NCBI RefSeq assembly: GCF_000442515.1
Contig: NZ_AQPH01000005.1
Coordinates: 29,946-93,945 of the forward strand
Length of the DNA stretch: 64,000 bases
Direction: 5' to 3'
From: Magnetospirillum fulvum MGU-K5
Lineage (GTDB): Bacteria; Pseudomonadota; Alphaproteobacteria; Rhodospirillales; Magnetospirillaceae
Translations under genes and position numbers: made by a program
In this document: one piece after another, positions 1 to 10,248 of the stretch
Layout: every line of letters starts with the position of its first letter
Position numbering within the stretch: position 1 is the stretch's first letter
The notes under the pieces: model-generated
The model's input: only the letters and a program-made list of their open reading frames with translations
Told to the model about the DNA's origin: nothing
The model's database searches: none

Positions 1-1
1 A

Positions 2-259
2 CTGCTGGAACAGTCGGCGCCCGGGGTGCTGGCGGCGGGACTGACCGCCTGCGACGGTTATGACGGAGGCGCGGCGGCAGCACGGATCGCGGTGCCGACC
101 CGGTTGATTCTTGGCGATGCCGACAAAATGAGTCCAGCCAAAGCCGGACTCGCCCTCGCGTCCCAGATATCCGGGGCGCGAGTGTCGCTTATTCACGGTG
201 CGGGGCACATGTTGATGGCCGAACGACCCGATGCGGTTCTCGAAATCCTCTCGGATTAA
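2..259 (+). CDS. alpha/beta hydrolase, C-terminal part (5' end outside window)
   Basis: The reading frame is open from the first bases of the window to a TAA at 257-259, so only the last 85 or so residues are present. The end looks like the C-terminal third of an alpha/beta hydrolase: a strand followed by GDADKM (the usual place of the acid residue), then a GAGHML segment carrying the likely catalytic histidine, then a closing helix ending in VLEILSD. The substrate cannot be told because the nucleophile elbow and cap are missing. The stop overlaps the stop of the convergent minus-strand gene by two bases. Confidence 0.75.
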   Translation: MLEQSAPGVLAAGLTACDGYDGGAAAARIAVPTRLILGDADKMSPAKAGLALASQISGARVSLIHGAGHMLMAERPDAVLEILSD

Positions 260-576
260 GCGAAGAGGTCGACCTGAGCGCCCCGTTGCGTCAGGTCCTT
301 GGTCTTATCCGAATTGGTCGATTGTGCGGTTGATCCCACCGCATCGGCGGTTTGGGTCCCCGACGTCGCGGCGCGGGCCTGCGCCGTGACACTGGTCGCG
401 CTGGTCGATGCGGTTTGCGAGGTCGTATTGGTTGCGCCGACGGAGTCGGAACTCTTCTGTGGCTTCGATCCGCTTCTTGCGGACTGAACGTCGGTGGTGC
501 TGTAGCACAGGAACCCATTGACCATAATGGGATAGCTGGTCGAAGATGTTGTGGCAGCCAAGGCTGAGACGGACAT
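256..576 (-). CDS. small Ser/Thr/Ala-rich hypothetical protein
   Basis: A 106-residue protein with no family that I recognise. The start is well supported: a GAGGAGG ribosome-binding site lies 5-6 bases before the ATG at 576. The first 35 residues include a short hydrophobic stretch (IMVNGFLCYS) and the rest is low-complexity Ser, Thr, Ala and Gln, probably disordered. There is no clear signal peptide or transmembrane helix. The stop codon overlaps that of the hydrolase gene, so the two genes converge with no space between them. A TATAAT-like stretch near 610-620 may belong to its promoter. Confidence 0.6.
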   Translation of the reverse strand: MSVSALAATTSSTSYPIMVNGFLCYSTTDVQSARSGSKPQKSSDSVGATNTTSQTASTSATSVTAQARAATSGTQTADAVGSTAQSTNSDKTKDLTQRGAQVDLFA

Positions 577-753
577 TCGATCCTCCTCAATCCACTCTCT
601 TCACAATTAAGTATAATCCACTATAGCTCCTTTTTTGCGAGAATACCAGGATAGCAGGCCGAAAAACCGCCGCCGCTATCGGTCGCGCCACACCTGATTC
701 TTGACCTCGCCGTTTCCGTGCGGCATGGTCCCGCTTCAGGGTAAGGATAAATC
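577..753. promoter_or_regulatory. divergent intergenic region with candidate minC promoter
   Basis: This gap separates the small orphan (minus) from minC (plus). For minC, TTGACC at 701-706 and CATGGT at 724-729 are 17 bases apart, giving a fair -35 box and a weak -10 box, followed by an AAGGAT ribosome-binding site at about 742-747. The AT-rich part near 600-640 (AAGTATAATCCACTATAG) could serve the minus-strand gene. Only the sequence match supports these calls. Confidence 0.3.
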
Positions 754-1479
754 ATGGGCATCGACGAACAGGGTGTGCGGCCAATAACCAGCATCACCGA
801 AGACGCTGCGCCGTTTCAATTGCGCGCCGCGTCCTTGACGCTGTTGACATTGAAGGTGGTCAATCCGGCCGATCCCGAATTTTTCCCACGCCTGGCGACA
901 ATGCTGTCGCTGGCACCGGGATTCTATCGGAACGCGCCGATCGTGCTGGATCTGTCCGCGACCGGGCTGCGCCCGCCGTGCGATCTGGTCGAATTCTGTG
1001 CCCGGATCAAGGAGATGGGGATTATCCCGGTGGGGATTCAGCGCGCCAACGCCGCGTGGGAGCGCGCGGCGGCGCTGGCTGGCTTGCCGCCGTTCCCGAC
1101 CGGGCGCGCCACCGATGCCCAGCCGGTCGCCAAGGAACCGTCCAAGGCCGCCAGCGGAACCCGCATCTTGTCCGAGCCGGTGCGCTCGGGCCAGCAGGTC
1201 TATGCCCACAAAGGCGACCTGATCGTCCTGGGGGCGGTCAGCCATGGCGCTGAATTGCTGGCCGATGGGCATATTCATGTTTATGGTCCTCTGCGGGGCC
1301 GCGCCCTGGCAGGGATGAGCGGTGATAAATCCGCTCGCATTTTCTGCCGCGCTCTCGATGCCGAACTGGTGTCAGTGGCCGGTCTCTATATGGTCAGCGA
1401 GCAATTGGATCCGGCTTTGCACGGCAAGCCCGCCCAGATTTGTGTCGATGGCGAGGCCCTGGTTCAGCAGGCCCTTTAA
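754..1479 (+). CDS. minC: septum site-determining protein MinC
   Basis: Inhibitor of FtsZ ring formation away from mid-cell, working with MinD at the membrane. The 241-residue product has the two-domain plan of MinC: an N-terminal domain to about residue 105 (LTLLTLKVVNP, then a strand-helix fold ending near GIIPVGIQRA) and a C-terminal beta-helix from about residue 135, with SGQQVYAHKGDLIVLG, then GHIHVYGPLRGRALAG and IFCRALDAELVSVAG, the signature region that dimerises and binds MinD. Length matches the family. An AAGGAT ribosome-binding site precedes the ATG. minD follows after 25 bases. Confidence 0.96.
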   Translation: MGIDEQGVRPITSITEDAAPFQLRAASLTLLTLKVVNPADPEFFPRLATMLSLAPGFYRNAPIVLDLSATGLRPPCDLVEFCARIKEMGIIPVGIQRANAAWERAAALAGLPPFPTGRATDAQPVAKEPSKAASGTRILSEPVRSGQQVYAHKGDLIVLGAVSHGAELLADGHIHVYGPLRGRALAGMSGDKSARIFCRALDAELVSVAGLYMVSEQLDPALHGKPAQICVDGEALVQQAL

Positions 1480-1504
1480 TTGCATTTTGAATAGGGGAAA
1501 ATCG

Positions 1505-2317
1505 TTGGCAAAAGTCATCGTCGTCACCTCAGGCAAGGGCGGAGTCGGTAAGACGACCTCTTCGGCGGCGTTGTCTGCCGGTCTTGCCCTGCGCGGCTTT
1601 AAAACCGCCGTTATCGATTTCGACGTTGGTCTGCGCAACCTCGACCTCATCATGGGCTGCGAGCGCCGGGTGGTGTACGATTTCATCAACGTCATCAATG
1701 GCGACGCCAAGCTGCATCAGGCCCTGATCAAGGACAAGCGGCTGGAAAATCTGTTCGTGCTGCCGACGTCGCAGACCCGCGACAAGGACGCCCTGACCCA
1801 GGACGGAGTCGAACGGGTGATCGGCGAACTGCGCCAGGATTTCGATTACATCATTTGCGACAGCCCGGCCGGAATCGAACGCGGCGCGTTTCTCGCGATG
1901 TATTTCGCTGACGAAGCGATCGTGGTGTCGAACCCCGAAGTCTCCTCGGTTCGCGATGCCGACCGGATGATCGGCCTCTTGACCAGCAAGTCGCGCCGGG
2001 CCGAGCAGGGCGAGCAGGTGACTCAGAATCTGCTGTTGACCCGCTACGATGTCGAACGGGTCGAAAAGGGCGAGATGCTGAAGGTCGAGGACGTGCAGGA
2101 CATCCTGGCGGTGCCGCTGCTGGGGATCATCCCGGAATGCCCGTCGGTGCTCCAGGCCTCGAATATCGGTACCCCGGTGATTCTTGACGAGAAGTCGTTG
2201 GCCGGTCGCGCCTATGCCGAGGCGGTCAGCCGCCTGCTTGGCGACGATCTGCCGATCACGGTGCCCCGCGGCTCCAAGCGCGGTCTGATCGACCGTTTGC
2301 TGAGGAGGAGCGCATGA
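1505..2317 (+). CDS. minD: septum site-determining ATPase MinD
   Basis: Membrane-cycling ATPase that recruits MinC and is displaced by MinE. I place the start at TTG 1505, after an AGGGGAAAA ribosome-binding site, because it gives MAKVIVVTSGKGGVGKTT, the standard MinD beginning, and 270 residues, the usual length; an upstream in-frame ATG would add about 60 unrelated residues. The deviant Walker A motif KGGVGKT is at residues 11-17. The C-terminus (GLIDRLLRRSA) is a short basic amphipathic helix, the membrane-targeting sequence of the family. The last four bases overlap minE. Confidence 0.96.
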   Translation: MAKVIVVTSGKGGVGKTTSSAALSAGLALRGFKTAVIDFDVGLRNLDLIMGCERRVVYDFINVINGDAKLHQALIKDKRLENLFVLPTSQTRDKDALTQDGVERVIGELRQDFDYIICDSPAGIERGAFLAMYFADEAIVVSNPEVSSVRDADRMIGLLTSKSRRAEQGEQVTQNLLLTRYDVERVEKGEMLKVEDVQDILAVPLLGIIPECPSVLQASNIGTPVILDEKSLAGRAYAEAVSRLLGDDLPITVPRGSKRGLIDRLLRRSA

Positions 2318-2580
2318 GCGTCCTCGGCATTTTCAGCCGTCGGCCGAAGAAAACCGCCGAAGCCGCCCGCGAACGGTTGCAGATTCTGCTGGCTCACGAA
2401 CGCGCCGGTCTGTCCGGTGCCGACTTCCTGCCTCAGCTCCAGCGCGAGCTGATCGAAGTCATCCGCAAATATGTCTCGGTCGATGAGGACCGGGTCCAGG
2501 TCAAGCTGGAACGCGAACAGCATCTGTCGGTGCTGGAGGTCAATATCGAGCTGCCCGCTCCATCCGAGCGCAAGGCCTGA
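2314..2580 (+). CDS. minE: cell division topological specificity factor MinE
   Basis: An 88-residue MinE that stimulates the MinD ATPase and drives pole-to-pole oscillation, confining MinC/MinD away from mid-cell. The N-terminal part has the MinD-contacting region, including ARERLQILLAHERAG, and the C-terminal part is the topological specificity domain with IEVIRKYVSVDEDRVQVKLE. Length is normal. The start overlaps the minD stop by four bases (ATGA), so translation is probably coupled. A strong terminator follows 35 bases downstream and closes the minCDE operon. Confidence 0.96.
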   Translation: MSVLGIFSRRPKKTAEAARERLQILLAHERAGLSGADFLPQLQRELIEVIRKYVSVDEDRVQVKLEREQHLSVLEVNIELPAPSERKA

Positions 2581-2614
2581 TCCCTCCCGTCTGCACCGGT
2601 GATATCGACGCACG

Positions 2615-2650
2615 AAAAAGCCCCGCCGGGAAACCGGCAGGGGCTTTTTT
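2615..2650 (+). terminator. intrinsic terminator of minCDE
   Basis: A GC-rich stem (GCCCC plus GCCGG pairing with CCGGC and GGGGC around a GAAA loop) is flanked by an A-run on the left and TTTTTT on the right. It lies 35 bases after the minE stop and is a textbook intrinsic terminator, probably working in both directions. Confidence 0.85.
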
Positions 2651-2664
2651 GTGTCCGGTCGCGG

Positions 2665-2858
2665 GCAAAGCCTTATTCCAACAGCGGCGCTGACCGGAAG
2701 GAAGAGTGCCCCGTCGTGCCACCGCTGTCTCGGCCATCTCCCGGCGCTGGGTTGGCCGGGTTATTTTTCCGAGAGCCTCGCACAGCAATTCACTCTGCAT
2801 GCTGAGCTCGGCGAACATCTTCTTCAGCCGAATCTTCTCGTTCGCTAGACCGAGAAGA
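2665..2858 (-). pseudogene. IS3-family transposase remnant
   Basis: Read on the minus strand, this gives a broken piece with NEKIRLKKMFAEL, then LLCEALGK and RPTQRREMAETAVARRG. This is the typical joint between OrfA and OrfB of IS3-group elements (leucine-zipper end of OrfA, then the RPSQRREMA type start of OrfB). A TAG interrupts the frame just upstream at about 2865 and the similarity fades after residue ARRG, probably by frameshift. No terminal inverted repeats or DDE domain are visible, so only a fragment survives. It lies next to a haemagglutinin fragment, which suggests an old insertion and deletion site. Confidence 0.6.
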
Positions 2859-2876
2859 TTCTACGTCCATATCCCC

Positions 2877-3100
2877 TTATTTCCGGGGGGCTGAGCTATG
2901 GGAAGAATATTCGTCGACGGTCACCGCCAGGGTGACATCGCATCCGCCCGTAACGCAACGTCGTTACTGCCCTGAAGCTTCGACTCGGCCGCAGTGACGT
3001 CGCCTCCGGCCGTCACCGTCAGGTCGAGCCCGGCTGCAATCAGGGCGGCGTGGTAGGAGACCGATGATATCATGGTCGCCGGATCGCCTATGAATGCCTC
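2877..3100 (-). pseudogene. filamentous haemagglutinin-type repeat fragment, frameshifted
   Basis: On the minus strand this reads SSVSYHAALIAAGLDLTVTA, GGDVTAAESKLQGSNDVAL and RAD, then needs a one-base shift near 2935 to continue GDVTLAVTVDEYSSHSS before a TAA at 2877-2879. The pattern of short beta repeats (GGDVT, SNDV, GDVTL, then a Tyr-Ser-Ser-His run) is that of the haemagglutinin repeats in large TpsA/FhaB/CdiA exoproteins. Only about 70 residues remain, with stops at both ends. I see no TpsB transporter gene nearby. It is a relic of a two-partner secretion or contact-inhibition locus, not a working gene. Confidence 0.55.
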
Positions 3101-3106
3101 ATGGAG

Positions 3107-3544
3107 TCAATTCAATGGACGGCTATTATAACTCGGAGGCAAATCGAGAAAGTGGAGCAAATTGGGAAGGTTCTTTTTTATGGATTTCCAACGTCCTGTG
3201 TCAAATACATCAATGATCAATTCGTCCGAATAACATCGGAAAATGATATAATCGGAACGAATGATGTATGGGCCTGTCTTGTGGGAAGTAATGCTTCTCC
3301 CCCAGATTCCCTGTTCTGATTCAATGAGGGTGGATAGACGGCGATATACGACATCACTGCCTGTAATAATTCTGTCAGATAAAATCTGTCCATCCTGAGA
3401 ATAGGTCTCAAGGTGCATTTTCTCTGGCAATCCTCTAAGCGGAATCCCTTTTTGGCGTCCTATCGCCATGAACGACGTTAATGTTAGTGCGGCTATTAAA
3501 GAGATAATCATAAATTGATAGCAGCGCATATTCGAGCTTTGCAT
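3107..3544 (-). CDS. AT-rich orphan, N-terminally membrane-anchored protein
   Basis: A 145-residue protein of unknown family. The first 30 residues contain a hydrophobic helix (FMIISLIAALTLTSFMAIG) that would act as a signal anchor, followed by a soluble part of about 110 residues rich in Ile, Ser and Arg. Base composition is clearly lower in GC than all neighbours, which suggests transfer. Its stop lies directly against the haemagglutinin fragment. In contact-inhibition loci small orphan genes next to CdiA pieces are often immunity genes, but nothing in the protein itself proves that. The start could also be one of the internal Met codons. Confidence 0.45.
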   Translation of the reverse strand: MQSSNMRCYQFMIISLIAALTLTSFMAIGRQKGIPLRGLPEKMHLETYSQDGQILSDRIITGSDVVYRRLSTLIESEQGIWGRSITSHKTGPYIIRSDYIIFRCYSDELIIDVFDTGRWKSIKKNLPNLLHFLDLPPSYNSRPLN

Positions 3545-3635
3545 CCCGTTCTTCCGCGCGAGCGCGTAGGATTTCGGCTTTTATCTTATCGAACTCGGAC
3601 GCGGTGAAGCTAACTCGCAAAGGGTGTACTCTCAT
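3435..3635 (-). CDS. short overlapping frame, possible small gene or broken 5' end
   Basis: A 66-residue frame beginning MRVHPLRVSFTASEFDKIKA and continuing with a charged, helix-forming stretch (EILRARAEERDAKLEYALLS). It overlaps the start of the 145-residue orphan by 110 bases in another frame. The first 45 residues look protein-like and the tail does not, so either a short gene ends inside its neighbour or a frameshift separated the two. I cannot decide between these from the sequence. Confidence 0.25.
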   Translation of the reverse strand: MRVHPLRVSFTASEFDKIKAEILRARAEERDAKLEYALLSIYDYLFNSRTNINVVHGDRTPKRDSA

Positions 3636-4162
3636 GCGTCATGTGATTAAAGAGATACCCCGTTCCAGCGGTATGTGCCCCCTGTCCGGCATCTCCGCCA
3701 GCCAGGGCTGAGGCTGTACCGCTCACGGCCCCTTGGGCCTAACCAAACAGCATGAGTTTCACTCAAAGAGCCGTTTGGTATTTGGGCGGCGGGCACGAAA
3801 AACCCCCGCTTCCGGGGGGAAAAGCGGGGGCTGTTTCGAGCCGTTGGACGCGGGGTGGGGCGCGTCCTGGACTGTGTGATTTGTGCCACCTGGGGGGCAA
3901 GGGCACATATCAGAGGCGGGGAGTTCAAAGCCGCCGGATAGGTCGAGAAAGAGGTCGTTTTCTGCTGTCAGGTGACCGTATGACCGAACATCATGGTTAG
4001 ATCATCGCAGAGCCAGGATTACCGCATCATTTCGACAAGGTGAGGCTTTTGTAATGTTGGCGAAGACGTGCGATTTTTTCGCTGACATTTTCCGCCGGAG
4101 CGGCACCCCATCACTTCTCCTTTTAAGGGAGAAGGATGAGGTGCTCTTGTCACGGCGTTCGC
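3636..4162. other. gene-poor gap with two hairpins
   Basis: No convincing gene was found here on either strand. The stretch holds a hairpin at 3803-3830 (CCCCCGCTT pairing with AAGCGGGGG) and a second at 4114-4134 (CTTCTCC pairing with GGAGAAG) shortly after the gyrB stop, which may help end gyrB transcripts although no T-run follows. The remainder is unremarkable and could be decayed coding sequence belonging to the scar upstream. Confidence 0.4.
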
Positions 4163-6634
<2,472 letters not shown>

Positions 6635-7819
6635 TTACACTCCGTTGCCCGGATGGACGGACGCCTCCGTCACCCGGAAAAACTGGGCCCGGTCGCCAAA
6701 TCCGCCGAACAGCGGGGCGTCGGTGCCAGTCATCCAGCTCTGCGCCCCCAGGGCGCAAAGTTCGTCGAACAAAGCGGCGCGCCGGATTTCATCCAGATGC
6801 GCCACCACTTCGTCGAGCAGCAGCAGGGGAACCCTGCCGCCGGTTTCCGATTGTACCCGGCATTGCGCCAGAACAATCGACACCAGAACCGCCTTTTGCT
6901 CGCCGGTCGAACAGCGTCCGGCGTCGATGTCGCGGGCGGCGTGGCGGACCAGAAGGTCGCTGCGGTGCGGCCCGATGGTCGTGGTTCCCGCCGCCTGATC
7001 GCGCGGCCGCGCCGTCTTCAGCGCCGCCCGTAATCTGTCTTCGGCCTCGGGCGCGGATAATCCCGCGGCCAGCCAGTCCTCGACCTCGCCGCTGACCGCC
7101 AGCCGCGCCGCCGGAAACGGCCCCAAACCCTGGCGGCAAGCCCGGTCGAGGGTCGCCGCCGTCGTCAGCCGGGCGCTCGCGACGGCGATACCGTGGCGGG
7201 CCATCCCGTCTTCCAGCGCCGCCAGCCAGGACGGGTCGGGTCGGGGACCGCCCTCGCGCGCGGTGCGGAGCAGGCGGGCGCGTTCGCGCATCGCATGCTC
7301 ATAAGCCCCGGCCTGGGCGGCGTGGCCCGGCATCACCCCGAAGGCCAAGCGGTCGAGGAAGCGGCGACGGCCACCGGCCCCCTCGGAAAACAGCCGGTCC
7401 ATCGCCGGAGTCAGCCACAGCGCCGCAACACTTTCGGCCAGATCGGCGGCGCGGGCCGCGCGTCCGTCGATCCGCACCACCCTTCGTTCACTTCCCGCCT
7501 CGCGCCCGGTGCCGATTTCGACCGGACCGCCAGGGCCGCTTTCGACTTGGGCGGCGATCGCCCACGGCGCACCCGAAGGCGTGCCGATCCGGGCGATATC
7601 GGCCAGACCGGCCCGGCGCAGTCCCCGACCGGGGACCAGAAAAGACAGCGCCTCCAACAGATTGGTCTTTCCGGCACCGTTGGGGCCGGTCAGGACCACC
7701 GGGCGGGAATCGACCTCAAGCCGCAACTGGCTGTAGCAGCGGAAGTCGGACAGAGACAGCCGCCGTACCGCCAGCCGACCGGGTGACCCCGTGGGCATGA
7801 TCGTCTTGGCGTCGGTCAC
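6635..7819 (-). CDS. recF: DNA replication and repair protein RecF
   Basis: SMC-like ATPase that helps load RecA at gaps, usually found between dnaN and gyrB as here. The 394-residue protein has the Walker A motif GPNGAGKTNLLEAL near residue 50 and, near the C-terminus, a signature STGEQKAVLVS followed by the Walker B stretch LLLLDEVVAHLD. The start is taken as GTG 7819, which overlaps the dnaN stop (GTGA); an ATG seven codons later is possible. Length and motif order fit the family. Confidence 0.96.
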   Translation of the reverse strand: MTDAKTIMPTGSPGRLAVRRLSLSDFRCYSQLRLEVDSRPVVLTGPNGAGKTNLLEALSFLVPGRGLRRAGLADIARIGTPSGAPWAIAAQVESGPGGPVEIGTGREAGSERRVVRIDGRAARAADLAESVAALWLTPAMDRLFSEGAGGRRRFLDRLAFGVMPGHAAQAGAYEHAMRERARLLRTAREGGPRPDPSWLAALEDGMARHGIAVASARLTTAATLDRACRQGLGPFPAARLAVSGEVEDWLAAGLSAPEAEDRLRAALKTARPRDQAAGTTTIGPHRSDLLVRHAARDIDAGRCSTGEQKAVLVSIVLAQCRVQSETGGRVPLLLLDEVVAHLDEIRRAALFDELCALGAQSWMTGTDAPLFGGFGDRAQFFRVTEASVHPGNGV

Positions 7820-8934
7820 ACCCTCATCGGCATCAGGACATAGATTGCGCTGCTGTCGGCGACTTCGCGCACCACGGTGGGCGAAGCGGCATCGGCCATC
7901 GCGAACCGGGCGGTTTCGCCTTCGACCTGGGCCAGGATGTCGAGCAGATAGCGCGAGTTAAAGCCGATTTCGAGCGGGGTCGAGTCGTAATTGGCCTCGA
8001 TTTCCTCGACCGCGCTGCCGCTTTCCGGGCTGGAGGCCGACAAAGTCGCGGTGCCCCGTTCGATGCTGAGCTTGATCGCCCGGGATTTCTCGGTCGAAAT
8101 CGCCGAAACGCGGTCAACCGCCTGGGCGAAGCTCTTGCAATCGACGTCGAGAACCTTGTCATTGTCCGTCGGAATCACCCGCTCGTAATCCGGGAAGGTT
8201 CCATCGATCAGCTTCGAGGTCAGCTCGGCGTCGGAGAAGGCGAATTTCAGCTTGGTTTCGGACAGCGAGACGGTGATCTCGCCATCGGTCTCTTCGATCA
8301 ACTTGCGGATCTCGGCGACGGTCTTGCGCGGGATGATAACCCCCGGCATTCCCGCCGCGCCGTCGGGCAGAGTCACCTCGGCCCGGGCCAGACGGTGGCC
8401 GTCGGTCGCCACGGCCCGCAGCATCGCCCCGTCCGCCCCGGCGGCGGCGTGGAAATAGATGCCGTTCAGGTAATAGCGGGTTTCCTCGGTCGAAATCGCA
8501 AAACGGGTGCGGTCGATCAGCGCCTTCAGTTCAGCCGAGGTCAGGGTGAAGCTGAAGGGAAATTCGCCGCCCGACAGCACCGGGAAATCCTCGACCGGCA
8601 GACAGGCGAGCGAGAATTTCGACCGGCCCGAACGCAAGGTCATCTGGCCGTCATCGGGCTTGAACTCGATCTCGACCTGGCTGCCCTCGGGCAGTTTGCG
8701 GACGATGTCATAGAACGTATGCGCCGGGGCTGTGGTCGCACCGGGCTGGCTGACGTCGGCCGGAACTGTCTCGGCGATGTCGAGATCCATGTCGGTGGCG
8801 TTCAGCGACAATCGCCCCGAGCGGCCTTCCAGCTTGACGTTCGACAGGATCGGAATTGTGGTGCGGCGCTCGACCACGCTTTGCACATGGGCCAGCGACT
8901 TCAACAGAGCCGCGCGCTCTATGGTCAGTTTCAT
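7816..8934 (-). CDS. dnaN: DNA polymerase III beta sliding clamp
   Basis: Ring-shaped processivity clamp of the replicative polymerase. I place the start at ATG 8934, giving MKLTIERAALLKSLAHVQSV, the usual first residues, and 372 residues; a longer frame would add 23 residues with no match to the family. The three clamp domains are present, including RTTIPILSNVKL in domain 1 and the end VLMPMRV, close to the normal VMPMR C-terminus. recF overlaps its stop. The ribosome-binding site is weak. dnaA is not in the window. Confidence 0.97.
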   Translation of the reverse strand: MKLTIERAALLKSLAHVQSVVERRTTIPILSNVKLEGRSGRLSLNATDMDLDIAETVPADVSQPGATTAPAHTFYDIVRKLPEGSQVEIEFKPDDGQMTLRSGRSKFSLACLPVEDFPVLSGGEFPFSFTLTSAELKALIDRTRFAISTEETRYYLNGIYFHAAAGADGAMLRAVATDGHRLARAEVTLPDGAAGMPGVIIPRKTVAEIRKLIEETDGEITVSLSETKLKFAFSDAELTSKLIDGTFPDYERVIPTDNDKVLDVDCKSFAQAVDRVSAISTEKSRAIKLSIERGTATLSASSPESGSAVEEIEANYDSTPLEIGFNSRYLLDILAQVEGETARFAMADAASPTVVREVADSSAIYVLMPMRV

Positions 8935-9027
8935 GATGCTTTGCCGACACCCCAAAAGTGATGCAAACCTGCCCCCCTCTGACAGGGGCGGGCAGTATAT
9001 CACAGGCTGTGATGTCCAAAAGCCTTT

Positions 9028-9219
9028 TCAGGCCTGTCCGGGGGGCGCGGTCTTGACCGGGGCGGGGGCTGCCGCCGTCTCACCGCGCAAGGCGCGAGTC
9101 AGGGCCATTCCGGCGGCAAACGCGGCGGAAAGATAGGGGCCGCGCCCGTTGGGGGCGGGGTCTTCGCTCGCCAGGGCAAGCGCTTCGTGAATCTCGCGCA
9201 GTTCCGCCGGTCCCAACAT
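9028..9219 (-). CDS. small hypothetical protein
   Basis: A 63-residue frame starting MLGPAELREIHEALALASED, mostly helical and Ala-rich, with a Pro/Ala tail. A GGAG lies about 11 bases before the ATG. Codon use looks like that of the neighbours and it fills the gap before dnaN on the same strand. I do not recognise a family. Confidence 0.45.
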   Translation of the reverse strand: MLGPAELREIHEALALASEDPAPNGRGPYLSAAFAAGMALTRALRGETAAAPAPVKTAPPGQA

Positions 9220-9491
9220 CGAAAGGCCGCTCCGCTTGATTGTGGGCGGTGCTTACTCTGCGCCAACCGATGCGGGAAGGCGACAGCTTTTTGTGCGCTG
9301 CACTAAAGGACGATTTTTAAGGGAGAGGGGTGGGGAGGGAAACTCAACCGCACCAAGAACCGCTTTGGGAAACGGAGCAGGGGCGCGGATGTTGCCCTCC
9401 GCGCCGCCATACCCGAATCAATCGCCCGAACGGCTTCGGGGGTCCCGAAGCCGCAACGAAGCGTCCATCAATCCCCAGATGGGGTGATGGA
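9220..9491. other. intergenic gap with hairpins behind the cold-shock gene
   Basis: No gene is supported here. Two stem-loops sit just after the stop of the cold-shock gene (minus strand): an interrupted stem at 9464-9489 (CCATCA and CCCC pairing with GGGG and TGATGG) and a perfect ten-pair stem at 9431-9453 (CGGCTTCGGG with CCCGAAGCCG). They probably mark the transcript end, although neither carries a T-run. Confidence 0.4.
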
Positions 9492-10112
9492 TTAGATCAA
9501 CGCCACCGAGTCAGCCTGCGGCCCCTTGAGGCCCAGGGTGGTGGTGACGCGGACGCGCTGCCCCGATTCCAGGGTCGCAATGCCCGAGCGCTCCAGCGCC
9601 TTGGCATGAACGAACACGTCCTTCCCGCCTTCATCGACCGCGACGAAGCCAAAGCCCTTCTCGGCGGAGAAGAACTTGACGACGCCTTCGACCGTCTGAG
9701 TCGGTCCGCGCTCTTCGCGACGGGGGCCGCCGGCGCTCGCCCGCGGGGTCTCGGTCGCGGTCGAGGAATCGACCTCGTGCACGAACACCACCTGGGGGCC
9801 ACGCTGGCCGGCACCCAGGTCGCACACCAGGGTGGCACCCTCGGCCACCTGGCTGAGACCGGCCCGTTCCAGCGCGGAAATGTGCAGGAAGGCATCCGGC
9901 GAGCCGTCCGAGGGGGCGACAAAGCCAAAACCCTTGGACGCGTTGAACCATTTCACCGTGGCGGTGACGTTGGCCTGATTGACCAACTGACGGTCGAAGG
10001 AGCTGGGCCCGACTGCGCGAGGCGTGCGCGGCTCGTATGCCGGCTCGCCAAAGTCGTCCCGCCGCCCCCGATCCCTGGAGCGGCTGCCATGATTATCTCG
10101 GTTCCATGCCAT
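9492..10112 (-). CDS. tandem cold-shock domain protein
   Basis: A 206-residue RNA-binding protein with two cold-shock domains. After an Arg/Asp/Gly-rich N-terminal tail of about 45 residues come domain 1 (TATVKWFNASKGFGFVAP, with the second RNP-type stretch DAFLHISAL) and, after a disordered linker, domain 2 (EGVVKFFSAEKGFGFVAV, DVFVHAKAL). The start at ATG 10112 gives MAWNRDNH; an upstream in-frame start would add 30 unlikely residues. Two-domain proteins of this size are common in alphaproteobacteria. The pale ribosome-binding site and the leader of up to 130 bases could allow temperature-dependent translation, but that is inference. Confidence 0.9.
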   Translation of the reverse strand: MAWNRDNHGSRSRDRGRRDDFGEPAYEPRTPRAVGPSSFDRQLVNQANVTATVKWFNASKGFGFVAPSDGSPDAFLHISALERAGLSQVAEGATLVCDLGAGQRGPQVVFVHEVDSSTATETPRASAGGPRREERGPTQTVEGVVKFFSAEKGFGFVAVDEGGKDVFVHAKALERSGIATLESGQRVRVTTTLGLKGPQADSVALI

Positions 10113-10248
10113 TGTGTCGTTCTCGTCGTAAGCTACACAAGTCCTCCGCACCCATGCGGAGGCATTCCGCCCGGATTGTCGCGCCCAGGTCAGCCTGATC
10201 AAATATAATTACCTGAAGAAAGCCTCGTCGCCTAGGGGATTACGGCGC

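Noticed and set aside
3647..3928. Possible 93-residue gene on the minus strand
   Set aside because: No ribosome-binding site, Pro/Arg-rich composition, and it runs through a hairpin; treated as non-coding gap.
3840..4000. tRNA-like GGGGAGTTCAAAGCCGCC stretch
   Set aside because: No acceptor stem, anticodon arm or GGTTCRA T-loop could be folded around it.
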